Of a DNA stretch of 64,000 bases, positions 1-10,783 are shown piece by piece. Every line of letters begins with the position of its first letter. Positions within the stretch are counted from its first letter, which is position 1. The DNA is from Psilocybe azurescens (taxonomy: Eukaryota > Basidiomycota > Agaricomycetes > Agaricales > Agrocybaceae), in assembly GCA_023853785.1 (NCBI GenBank), contig JAJIRX010000301.1, positions 1 to 64,000 of the forward strand, given 5' to 3'. A program made the translations under genes and the position numbers. The notes under the pieces were generated by a model. It saw nothing but the letters and a program-made list of their open reading frames with translations. It did not search any database and had not been told where the DNA came from.

Positions 1-1760
1 CCTGCTCGAGCATCACCCTCTAGCTGGCGCACAAATGGCCCACGAGCCGCACCCGTGTCTCGCGCAGCTGCGACTGCAGGTCCTGGATGATACCCGCTGG
101 GAGCGCAGGGGCACGGGCAGTGTTGTAGTTGTCTTGCGCTGCGGTGGTGGTAAGTTGGGTGGAGGCGGAGCTGGCGGTAGCTGGTGCAGAGGAGGAGGTA
201 GCGGATGTCGCTTGTTCGCACTCTGAAGTGGTTACTGCAGGCGGTAGCGATGTGCATGATCCTGCCCTTCTGTCGCACCGTCCTTCGCCTTCTCGTTCAC
301 CGCCACCTACGTCAACACCGAGGCCGGAACAACGACTGGCACTGTAGGCGATCCCGCGCCCGAACTTCCGGCAGCGGTGAAGCGCAGCAGCAGGCTGAGA
401 AGGCGGCGGCGGCAGTTGCGTTATATCCGGAGGCGGAGCACGTATAGGGGGCAGATACGTCGGGAACGGCCGGGAAGATTCGCAGGCTAGAAGTAGAATA
501 AAACGAACGTCGTCAGTATATGCTCATGGAAATAGAAATGAGAGGACAAGAAATGAGAAAGAGAAAGAAATGTGCTTTGAGGAGTTCTCATTGGGCTTCA
601 TTCTCTAAGCACATTTCGCCCAAACCCAAATCAAGCAACAAAAACCGCACAAAAAGAAAAAAAAACTTACCCCCCACAAGAACATCACCCACCTCGCCCA
701 TCGCTCCATCAGACCTCTCAACTCTGCCTCCATCTCCCGGCTCTTCTGCACCTCGACCTTCAGCCTGCTCAGAATCGCATCAAACGTCAAGCCCGTCTTG
801 CCAAGGGGCCGAAGGACGATGCCGCCCATGCTGCCAAGGTCTTGAGCAAGTTACGGGCGGCATTACTGGAACAGGGCCTGAGCTTGGACCTGCGCTTGGG
901 GTTGTTCGGTACCATTGACCCCTGCGCCTCCGCCGTCGTTCATCGCCTCCCAAACCTCCAATCACACACTGGCTGCCCTCTCATCCCCATCCCTCCAATG
1001 CCTCCCAGCCCCGCAATACACGGATGCTGCTGCACATGCAGCCCTCCGCCTGTACAAGAGCCACCGTGCATCTGCTGCTAGTATTGCTCCGCCCCTGGCA
1101 GCGACTTGGGCGTCCTGCTCGGTGAACACGCACATGACAGCGCGCGGCAATTTTATGGAGGATGATCGTGTTGTTGTCTTCGCCCACAATGTCGCTGCTG
1201 GATTCCTGTTAGGGAGGGAGGGCGGTTGCGGTGAGCAGGGTGATAGAGAAAACGGGAGAAAGGGAGAAAGGAAGGGGGAGGGGAAGGGAGGGAGGGGAAG
1301 GGAGGGAGGGGAAGGGAGGGAGGGGAAGGGGGAAGGAAGAACGTCGGCGATATCATCGCTCTTGAGCTCAAAAGGGTCCGACTTGTCTCCCTTGCGGCCC
1401 ACTGGCTCGCCATTGATAAACGTCCGTCCCGTTAGAGCTTGTGCAGGCTCGCAAGGGCGAATGGTAGAGGTGGAGCACCGAGAACAGGGCATTCGAGGGC
1501 GGAGAGGTGGATTGCGTTTGATGGGGTCACTGATGTGTGAAGGACGCAGGTGAGGGCATGGTGCTGTGTGTGTTGTGTTATGGGGGTCGGTAGGGAAGGT
1601 ATGGATAGATGGATCGGTGGGGTAGGGTGGATGAGGTAGGATGTGGACGGTGATGGTGCTGTCCGTTTTGTCGCTGAGCCAAAGAGTTTCGGGTGGTCGT
1701 ATATCAAACTCCTCAAACGCCCCCAATCGCCTTTATACACAGAGTCAGTCGAGGAGAATG
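1..1760 (-). pseudogene. FHA-domain protein (Far10/SLMAP-like) pseudogene, cut by the window edge
   Basis: Minus-strand pieces follow each other in the order expected for the fungal FHA protein of the STRIPAK/Far complex (Far9/Far10/Vps64, SLMAP in animals). That complex tethers signalling assemblies to ER and nuclear membranes. Near 1,370-1,430 is the FHA signature TFINGEPVGRKGDKSDPFEL. Near 1,100-1,190 follow GEDNNTII and FTEQDAQVAAR. Near 690-830 is GKTGLTFDAILSRL, the start of a coiled coil, and a heptad-like stretch runs towards base 1. The pieces lie in different frames, stops separate them, and a G/A-rich repeat interrupts the middle, so no full product can be made. The FHA core upstream of NGTFING is missing. 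Family assignment comes from motif memory. A shorter copy of the coiled-coil part lies at 40,763-41,030. Confidence 0.6.
1240..1340 (+). repeat. G/A-rich microsatellite with G-quadruplex potential
   Basis: About 100 bases of almost pure purine, with GGGAGGGAGGGGAA-type units repeated three or more times. There are many G3-G4 runs with 1-4 base loops, which fits a G-quadruplex on the plus strand. It interrupts the FHA pseudogene. Confidence 0.8.
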
Positions 1761-1830
1761 AGCATGAAAGGATTCCGAAAGGACGGCCTCGTCACGGCAC
1801 TGCCTTGCTTGGTGTGACGTTAACCCGTCC
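1430..1830. repeat. Dispersed block P, copy 1 (second copy 50,290-50,770)
   Basis: This block and 50,290-50,770 share, in the same order and orientation, a GATGGATCGGT...GTAGGGTGGATGAGGTA stretch, 'GCTGAGCCAAAGAGTTT', 'CCTTTATACACAG', 'GTCAGTCGAGGA' and 'AAAGGACGGCCTCGTCAC'. In each place the block lies just upstream, in the minus-strand sense, of fragments of a different host gene: FHA here, PSD at 50 kb. It may be an old promoter region or part of a mobile container. Confidence 0.75.
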
Positions 1831-4180
1831 TGTTGAGCGATATAAGAAAGTAAACTGGAACAGAAAAGAAAGATATGCACAATGAATACCACGTACAGAT
1901 AAGCATGCTATTCCAACCCAAAGGATGGTGTTGCATGTCAGATGTTAGCATGATTCATTTGAACGGCACGCGCATCATTTGATATTGTTTAGGGCAGGTC
2001 GAAACGTGATTAAAGCCCTGAAATAAATCTAAACTTCTCCTTCCCGCGATTGTCAACTTCTGCACACCCTTCCAATAATAAACATCAAGAAACAAACATG
2101 TCCCATTGTCCGGACCAGTTGACAGAAACGAAATATGGGACCTGTGATCCAGAGAATCGGTATTCTTAGAATGTCGAGTAGAAGACCGTACGTCTCACTC
2201 GACCAGTCTCATTTCCACCGGTGCAATCATTTTTAAATTGCGATAATATATCGATTAACACTCCAAGGCCATAGTATACGAAACCTCCACAACTCAGAAC
2301 ATCCCCCAGCTGTCGGATGATCTACCACTGCTACCCACCTCCTCTTCCTAACTCCCCCTCCTCGATACACACATTTGCAGTGGCTTAATTCGACTAATTT
2401 ACAACCCAAAAACCATGTCCAGCAGGCTGAACGGGCATGGATCACTTTCTTCCTACGTCTTTCTAATCCCATTTTGCAGAGCTCCGGCACAAGAAGATTG
2501 GAGGCACCGTCCACATTCTGGACGTCTCAAGAACAAGCTAAACACTAGTCCTGAGTACTGCGCGGGATTATGTCGTACTCGAACGTCTCAACAGTGCGCA
2601 TAAGTTCTGCCAATACCGTGAGGATGTCGTGTAATGTTTCTTGTAAGTAAGCTGAAAGAGGACTCATATGTTGATCTGGGGGTCAAGTCGAAGTCGAGGA
2701 TATGAAATAGGTCCTCTGAGGGGAAGAGGATGAAGACAACCCGGACCCGGATTATGTATGGGAGCCGTATGATCATGCTTCGTTTGAGGGATCGTGCAGC
2801 GAGCGTTCTGCCGGTGTAGGTGAGCACGACGCACTTCATCGCAGACGCGGACATGAATTCGGAGGAGTACGTGGCGAAAGGGCGGGAGGCAGTGTCTCGA
2901 GGGCGGGATCCATGGTTATAGTGTGGCTGTTATTCGTGTTGGTGGTAGCGCCGCTATTGCTTGAGTTGGTTTTGGTGTGATTGTTTTTGGAGGCGTGGGC
3001 AAGTATTCCCTGCTGTGAGGGATTCGGACGGGGTGTGGGTTGGGGATCTTGTTTGTAGCATCGAGGCTGCGATAGTGTGACCCCTGCCGTCGCTCTCGAG
3101 GTGGTTTTTGACTTCTTCGAGGGAGTTCCTTTCCTCCCGACCTGAATAAGAGAATTTGAGCATGACGACTGAAGGTGGAAAAAGTGAAAATAACAACAAT
3201 GCCGCCCCCTGGGCAAGAACACAAGAAGACACTGGCAGCTCTTCTTCGCGCCGCGCGACAGCCTGCTTCTCCGCATACTCGATATCCTGCCAGATGTATT
3301 ATTGTTATTGTTTCTGTTGTGGGGTCTGTAAGGAGGAGGATTGTAACTGCTCGTGCAGCTGGGCGACGAGGTGCTGGAGCGAGGCAATTTCTCAGTCTTT
3401 AGAGCTGACCACAGAGGTGGGGTGTTGTTCACTCTCCCGGAGGTTGTGCTCGTGCCCGAGATTTCGCGTCCTTTGGCGGGTACCGCAGCTCAGTAGGCTT
3501 TGATAGTCGTAATCTTGTAATGATAACGCATCGCATAAAGAATAGTTTCCAGAGAAGGAAGGGGAGACGACCGTTGGAAATGAAAATCACGTACATCTTA
3601 CAAGCTTCAATCGGGATGACCAACTGACAAATGATCATTCTGCGTCTTTCCAGCATGCCGAGGGGCGAGCAACAGAAGCCATTCATGGATCATCACCGAT
3701 GGGCCGCAGTTGAAAACGAAATCGAGAAGCAGATAAATACATCTCGAGAATCGTCGGCGATGTCCAACGCAACATGCATATCCACAGCCGCTAGTCACAC
3801 CTTCGTCTCTATTCGCGCCAAAGTCAATTGCATTCCGCTCTTATGGTGGCAACCCCTGGGAGAACTCCCGACCTCAGTAAAATTTATGGTATCAGAAACT
3901 CAAGACAATTCCATTCGTCTTAAGCATTTTGTATACTTATTTTCTACCTTGTGTCTATCCGATCATAATATATGTCGCCCATTAAAATCCACTATCCATC
4001 GATAATTCTATATATGACTATGTTTTTATCGCTAAAACGCTCTGTAGGCAAACAGCTATCCAGACGTTGGTGACAATCGGGAACAGGTTCATTCATAAGA
4101 CCTCCACCTGTCCAGTTGATATTATAAATGTTGCTCAAACCCTGCTATAAGAATTGCGAGTAGTGTAGAATCTGTGGGGA
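1831..4180. other. No confident gene; one coding-like stretch
   Basis: Several 60-200 codon frames exist on both strands. At 2,590-3,480 the minus strand shows a Gln/Glu-rich, coiled-coil-like frame (for example EKQAVARREEEL near 3,260) broken by stops. The plus strand near 2,860-2,980 shows a hydrophobic tail-like segment. I recognise no family. It may be another decayed coiled-coil gene. The rest holds nothing I can name. Confidence 0.4.
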
Positions 4181-4261
4181 ACCTAACATTTTGAGATAGT
4201 GAACCAGTACATACTGTGCGACTCTGCTATACATATGAGTACGTCTTGTTCTGTTATATGA

Positions 4262-6861
4262 TCAAATCTGTCCATCCTCTGCTCTCCTAATATATGCTTT
4301 GACCGCAGCCTTGGCAGATCTCCGTGTTTTATCCCATTCTGAAAATGTGAAATTGAGGTAGTCATTAGTGCGCATGATGCTGGCTTGGTGTGCATAGGCA
4401 ATCAACTCTTCTGAGTAACCTGATTTGTCTAGCAATAGCGGAAGCATTTGAATAGCCCAAGAATAGGCACGATAAGCCTCGCCTATATTGAGCTGCCACC
4501 ATCGCATGGGACGAAGTTCCGCATCCACAAAGGTACCCTTCCCAGCTTCTCTGACAAACTTGTAAAAGCGATTGTCAGTGTAACATGCTTTTTTGCAGTG
4601 TCGATGGACCGTCGGTACCAACGTGATTGTGCAGGACTATTTGTCCGAGTCCGATGATAATGACAAGATCGGCCGAACCTGGTTATGTCGACAGCATATC
4701 GGGATTTGCATGTTGATATATAGTGCAAAGCAAAAATGCTGCATTAGTGTAAACATTATGGATATCAGCTGGTTGCTGGCTTGAGATAATCCAGTCTTGT
4801 AGAGTGTTATGAAGGTATTTATGAAGAACAGGATGTCTGGACGTCAGGTAATTAAGACCTCCTCCTAACAGTGCTATACTGCTTGGTTTTCCCAAATTTT
4901 GTTGCATAGACATGAGCTCGATATCCCAAAAGGCGATGTATTTTCATCCAAAATTGAGACCAGAATGAAACAGATATGAGAATGTTGAGGACGTGGACCA
5001 AGCTGAGCTTTGATGAGTTGTTCAAGTGCGACTATCTCATCAGTGTAAAACTGAGAAATCCTCAAATCAGCCCAATTCTGGCGAGGTGGTCAGACTTCAT
5101 TTTTTCATACAAGAAGACACATACGGCACCGAGAGAGTCGAGGAAGTCGAAATAATTTGCAGACAGCACTGCATCATAATGACCTTTTATTCCAAGGATA
5201 GTATGGTAGCGACTGAGAGTTAGACGGAGAGCATGTTGAAGGAGTTGGGGATTTGGTTTAGCAAGAGGGCAGTGGTGAAAGAAATATATGAAGACAGCCC
5301 TAAGTCCATTCAGTGGGTCTATTTTTTTGCCATTAGAACGTAAAAGTTTAAACATATTAAAACATAGTGGGACATACCCATGAGTGGATAGCTCAGCAAT
5401 TTGGATTCCAATGAAGGAAGCTCCGTGATATGAGCAAGGCATAACTCGGCATAATGCGTGTGCATTTGGAGGCAGTCGAGGAAAAAATCTTTGGATCGTG
5501 ACTGATCGAGTAGATAATCTTTCAATGATGCATGTAATATGTGAATGGTTAACAACTTTGCACGATCATGAGAATCAGGATAAATTTTGACTGAGATAAG
5601 GGAGCTGAGGTTCTGCATTAGAAGTTGAACGTCTCCAGGAGCAAGCGAAAGGAAGTCTTCTATAAATGTCACTGAATTGACATGATATGGGGGTGAAGAA
5701 CGACAAAGCCAATGATCTTCAATATTAGATCCATATCTTCAACACCCATCAGGATGTGCCGGTACAGCGCATCAAGCTCTGCGAACGGAGTATCGTCTGC
5801 CTTTGGCAGGTGTATACCAAGAACAACTTCAAGGCGATGCGTTGGTCGATGACGCGGGGATGCAACATACTTGACCACAGTTGATGCGTAGATAAACTGT
5901 CCGGAGGACTTTTGCACGAGTGTATCGAGTGAATCTTCAGCGGGCCAGCCAATCGGGATGTAAGAGCGTAGACAATGCTGAGTTTTGATCTCGCTAAATG
6001 TATCTGTGAGGAAACGTCGAATATCCTCTTCAGATTGATATTCATCGTCCAATGCGATCCTTGCTAGCGTAGAGAATGATTTTCTATCAAAAGATGAGGA
6101 GATATCAATCTCTGGGCGACTGGCTATGAGGATCTTCAGGGGTAAGTCCCGATTATGCAGAAGCCTGAAGGACAGATCGACAATTCTGGCTTGAACTTTT
6201 GGATCGTCGCATTCGTCAAGTCCATCGATAATGATGACGATGTGGTTGTTGGTTGAAAATCCGGAATGAAGAAGTTCAACGAGAGGCTCTCGGATGAGGA
6301 CCTTGAATTGTGCCTCAAGAGATCGTGTGGTGATCAGGCGGTCGTTCTCGAACGCCAGGTCCAGTCGTTCACGGAACACAGGGGGGAAGCTTGACGGCCA
6401 GCTGATATGCTAGTGTGGTGACAAGCAGCTTGGCCGCTCCTCGTTGTGGGTCATTTCTCCAGAAGAAGAAACTGGCGAGGACATAGTGCTGGTCATCCAG
6501 AATCTCGGCAATGGTCTGTGCGATGGCGGATTTTCCAGCACCAGCAGCGCCATAGAGCCACATAATGAGAGCCTCTCGGGTATCTTCGTTTAGTCCATTG
6601 ATCCAGTCTGTGATCCTCTTTACAATCGCGACTCGTGTGTTGGGATGACATTTTGGAGGATCGAAGCGCTCGCCTGAGTCGTGAAATGCTCCATGGGCGA
6701 CGTGTTCCTGCAGGCGCTCAAATCCGCCTATTGTCGATTCCTGCGTCAGCATGACGTACATACAGTTCTGTAGGATTCAACATTGTACCTTTGGAACTCT
6801 GAAGTTGGTGATTGTGGAATATGCTGTTGTTGATAGAGAAGTCGGTCGGTCGATTGAACAT
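4262..6861 (-). pseudogene. NACHT-domain NLR pseudogene
   Basis: A minus-strand relative of the NLR at 10,784-13,441. The start ATG at 6,861 opens a leader, MFNRPTDFSINN, followed by a probable intron. Then come GERFDPPKCHPNTR, the Walker A motif GAAGAGKS (about 6,550), Walker B IIIDGLDECDD (about 6,215) and a helical C-terminal region. Lesions: one extra C in the C6 run at 6,381-6,386 (restoring the frame gives KLPPVFRERL), a frameshift near 5,675, and further breaks between 5,440 and 4,620. The segment 4,262-4,621 (LLLDKSGYSEELI) matches the intact gene's LAFMLSKAGYSAELV, so the whole architecture was once present. NLRs of this class sense non-self in fungi and may trigger cell death. It lies in inverted orientation to its paralogue, about 3.9 kb away. 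Confidence 0.85.
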
Positions 6862-7493
6862 GGTCATTGTGGGGAGCGGAATTTCCGACGACGAGCAGCC
6901 AGTAACGGTGGGAGATCTGGGAAAGGGCAACACTGATAAAACACCGTTATATTGGTGTCTTAATTTAGCCAGCACCGCCATGCAAGTACAGGTATACTAT
7001 TGTCCAATGATTCGAGACATCAAGTTCCGAAATTAAGCTGTATCTAAACGCATGTTATTTATGCACTGCCATCTCTTCATATTTTAGCTCAAGTTAGGTG
7101 GGTTGTGCAAGGCCTTTAGCTTTAATCGGAACGCAGGTGCACCGATCGAACAGAGAGGCGATTCGATATTGCCAATGTCGGCACCGTCGGAGCTTGAACA
7201 AATGAATAGAAATTTATTTTTAGTGTGCTCACATACGGTTGTTTGTGACTGATCCAACAGGGCCTGCTCCTTGCTCAGACAAGTACAGCCCACAGACAAC
7301 CATGGGCAGGTGAAAGATTGATATACAATCGATAACAGTGAGCTTCTCTGCTTTGCCGCACATATCACCCCAGGGACAACAATAGAAATTGAAGAAACTC
7401 TCGTTTGTTCGTCCACTGACTCGGACTTTCCTCCCCGTTTTTCACTCTTTTCACGACTGATCAACGTCTGTTCACAACGTCATGCATCAAAGG
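6862..7493. other. Intergenic, no gene seen
   Basis: Contains the 5' flank of the NLR pseudogene. A 126-codon minus-strand frame at 7,084-7,464 has no recognisable motif and I do not call it a gene. Confidence 0.5.
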
Positions 7494-7982
7494 TCAACCT
7501 CCCTGTCGACCATTCCCCATCATCTCCACCCTTGATTTCCATTTTGCCAAACCCCAAGCCTGAACAGCAAACGCAGTTACCAGCCAATGCCTCACCATCC
7601 TCAGCCCATGCACACGTCCTCGGCCACTCCCACCACCCGACCCCTCAAAGAATTGCACAGTGAGCTCCACATTCGGCACGTTCTGCACCCTCAAGAAGCC
7701 CTGGACGTCGCAGAGGCAGCGTCGTTCGCATTCCGGCTGTACACCACTTCTCGACGCCATACTTGACCATGCGGTAGAGGTACGCGAGCACTTTAAGGTC
7801 CGAGGGTGCGGTACGCTGGCGGAACCGTGTGTGCGAGTAAATGTGGGCATTTGACGACGACGATGATGACAAGGACGTGACGGAGAGGAGGAGGAGGGCT
7901 TAACTGCGCCAGGCATAGGGATATGCGAGGGCTTTGACTTGAGCGTTCGGTTCTTCAACTTCGTTCGGCCTTTCCTACCCAT
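7494..7982 (-). pseudogene. Unidentified gene Y, copy 1, divergent from SEC61 remnant
   Basis: The family is not recognised. The minus-strand peptide pieces YLYRMVKYGVEKW (about 7,730-7,790) and VPNVELTVQFFEG (about 7,645-7,690) match YRVVMYVVEKRYKAEM and VPQMELDVPFFERLHGG of the fuller copy at 14,971-15,930. In both units the gene is divergent from a SEC61-alpha remnant and begins within about 100-700 bp of it, which shows that the gene pair was copied together. The frame is shifted between the pieces and the middle of the protein is missing. It is probably non-functional. Confidence 0.45.
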
Positions 7983-8074
7983 ACTACCAGAAGTTTCCTA
8001 ACCCAATCACAAAGTACGTTACCTTTCGTTAAACTCCACACAACATGCACTGACCGTCGTACCACAAGGTGCTA

Positions 8075-9740
8075 TCTTCATGGTGTGCTCGCAAGTTCCT
8101 CTGTACGGTGTCTTGTCTTCCGGCTATTCTAATCCTCTCTAATGGATGCGTGTCATTATTACCTCTAACTGTGAAATGCTCATGGAACCCAGTATCGCAC
8201 CCATTATCTCTCCTGGATTGGTCATGCAACTTTTGGCGGGTGCGAAACTCATCGATGTGGATTTAGGTTTTAGGGTGAATCGAACATTCAGTGGTGCTCA
8301 CAAATGTGAGTGTCGTCGTGTTGTCTTGTGTCGTGTACATTCCAATCCCCCCCATCCACACTCCCCCTTTTTCCTACATATACACGCGCGCGCAGAGAAG
8401 CTGACATACTGACTAAAATTTCGCAGTATTCGCTCTCAACGTCTCCCTTGGCCAAGCTATGCTCTACATGCTGACGGGCCTCTACGGCTGGCCGTCTGAC
8501 CTCGGTGCGGGCATCTGCCTGTTTCTCGTCATCCAGCTCATTGTCACTGCTCTCATCGTGATCCTCCTGGACGAATTCATGCAGAAGGGATATGGTCTCT
8601 GATCAGGAGACAGCCTGTACATTGCGACGAACATCTGCGAGTCGATCGTCTCGCAGGCTTCTTCGCCTCTCCTACGAACATCGGCAGGGCACGTTGACGG
8701 GAAATGTGTTCATTTAGTCCCAGATGCTGACGATTCAGTTGCCACGAAACTTCAGGTGTTTGGGAGGTTAGTTTTATGTTTTTTTTTCTAACGATGTTGG
8801 GATTTTGGCTGACATGTTATCACCGTTCTCTTTCTACCCGTTCCCCTCCCTTCCCCCCGGATCTACAGCCCCTTGAAGATTCACCGCAACGGCGGGTCAC
8901 AGGTGGGATCACATTCTGTACGCCCCCACCGTACACGCTCAAAGAAGCCGTGCTCGATCCGATCCACACTGCGACTTACATCATGTTTATGCTCAATGCG
9001 TGCGCGCTGTTTAGCAAGATGTGTATTGAGATCCCTGGGAGTGGGCCGAGGGACGTGTCGGCGCAGCTGAAGGGTCAGCAGATGGTGGGTTATTCTTTTT
9101 CTTCTTGCTCATTTGCGTTGGATCTGCGGTCCCCATTTCCGCGTCGCCAACCCCACACTACGCCACCTACCTATCCATCCCCTCCATTAGTTTCGTTTTC
9201 TTCTCCATATCTTCCCTCTATTTATCTTTAACCTTTATTTGACCTGCACGCTAACTCCCTTCCCCACCAACTAGATCATGGCCGGCCACCGCGAAGGCTC
9301 GATGTACAAGGAGCTGAGGCAGGTGATCCCGACCGCGGCTGCATTCGGCGAGGTCATCTTCGGCTTGCTCTCTGGGGCGGCGGATCTTTCTAGTGCGATT
9401 GGAAGCGGCACGGAGGTCTTCATGGTTGTAACTATTATTGATAGCTGTGAGTTTTTTTTTATGTTTTCGCCTTTCCCTTTTGGGAAGAGAGAGGGAAAGA
9501 GAGAGAGGAATATGGTTGCTGACTTAGTTTGGATATCCTTTTTTTTTTGGATGTAGACTGGGAGATCGGCATGCGCGAATCAGGTGGGCCTGAGATGGCT
9601 GCGTTTGGTGATCTACTTGTAAACAAAATGATCAACACCGCCTTCGCCTTCCCGACGTCTATACTTCGCATCCCTCTCCTCCTTGTCCTCATCTCCCTCC
9701 CCCTTCTTTCTCGTTGGGCGCATACTAAATCGGGCCGGGA
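8075..9740 (+). pseudogene. SEC61 alpha (ER translocon pore) pseudogene, unit 1
   Basis: Sec61 alpha is the ten-helix channel that carries nascent proteins into the ER. Ordered family motifs are visible in plus-strand exon-like blocks: [14 protein letters not shown] (8,085), MQLLAGAKLIDVD (8,225), DEFMQKGYGL (about 8,575), IATNICESIVSQA (about 8,625), DPIHTATYIMFMLNACALFSK (8,960; first 20 residues are the match), AQLKGQQM (9,065), MAGHREGSMYKEL (9,280), IPTAAAFGE (9,330) and IGSGTEVFMVVTII (9,400). Disabling changes include a stop in the place of the Tyr of DP-YW (about 8,140), a stop after KGYGL (about 8,602) and no N-terminal exon. Introns at about 8,315-8,425, 9,085-9,275 and 9,450-9,555 have conventional ends. 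It is far diverged from a working SEC61, which presumably lies elsewhere in the genome. Confidence 0.88.
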
Positions 9741-10783
9741 TCGTGGTGATGGATGGGCGTGCGTGAAGTGGCGGAGGGGCGGTTGCAGTATAATTTATAG
9801 TATAGTTCCGTTCGTGTGTTCGTTGTCTGTAAAAAAAAGAGTTATGCGCCCGGGGTGTAGTGTAAGGAAGCGTTTGAACTGACATTGCGTGTGTAAAAGT
9901 AGGTGAATGGATGGATGGGTGTTGGAATTGCGATTGCGATTGGGAGGCATTTTGCGATTGGGTATGTAGAGAAGCTGAAGGTGGTCTTTCTTGTGCTTTG
10001 TGCGTAATGTTATGTCTTACGGTTATGGCTTGTAATTCATTACGTCCCTTTGAACTGTGAGAGTGATTTTCAAACATCAGCTCGATATGCGCGTATTGTA
10101 CTACTTTAGCGTCTGCACAAGTCCCAGATTGAAGGCCACACCGGCCCATTAGATGTCGCGGGATTGGGAAACAGCTATCAAGTGCTCGGGTGTTAATAAC
10201 ACTCAGCGTCCAATCTTCCTCGATCATCTTCCCCTCTTATACCTACAGCTTATCCATGCCACATACCTTCCTCTGGTTTTTACTAATGTAAGCGTCAAAA
10301 AATCATATACATCAGCGATATCAAGTTCTATTCGTACTAAACCGTTGTGTTCACTTATGCTTAACTATATGACTCGGAAGTCCTGCAGTGGTATTAAGCA
10401 CGATACACTGTCCCCAGAACTATTATTATTAGTCTCATTTATATATCTTAGATATACTTTCAGGGTCCATAACTCTTGTATTGCGCGCAATATGCAACAA
10501 TGCCTGTCACCCACTTACGGGCAGTGGAACAGGTTCGACATAAAAATTAGACCTGCGGGAGCTCTGCATCACGAGCCTACCCAAAAATAACGGATCAGCT
10601 GTGAAGCACAGCCATATGGATACAGGACAGTGTACCTTGTTGGGTATCTCACGGCTTGTCCCTTCTTGATATCACTCTGATTGCACTGATCAACGGATAT
10701 TATTCCTCATTCTGTTCAGCATCAACCACCGAGCTAGCCACATTGTCTCTACTTATTCATTGCTCGTGTCCATTGCTAGTACA
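9741..10783. other. Intergenic, holds a duplication boundary
   Basis: The stretch 9,957-10,015 (GGTATGTAGAGAAGCTGAAGG...) matches 17,155-17,215 in unit 2. Just after it the two units part, so this is one edge of the NLR presence/absence difference. A 145-codon plus-strand frame at 10,153-10,590 has no motif I recognise. Confidence 0.6.

Noticed and set aside
962..1726. 254-codon minus-strand frame as one gene
   Set aside because: It joins FHA-like coding pieces to intron-like and promoter-like sequence and a purine repeat. Only parts match a protein family.
3880..3905. GGTATCAGAA as a Copia primer-binding or leader sequence
   Set aside because: No LTR, gag or pol follows. The match is too short.
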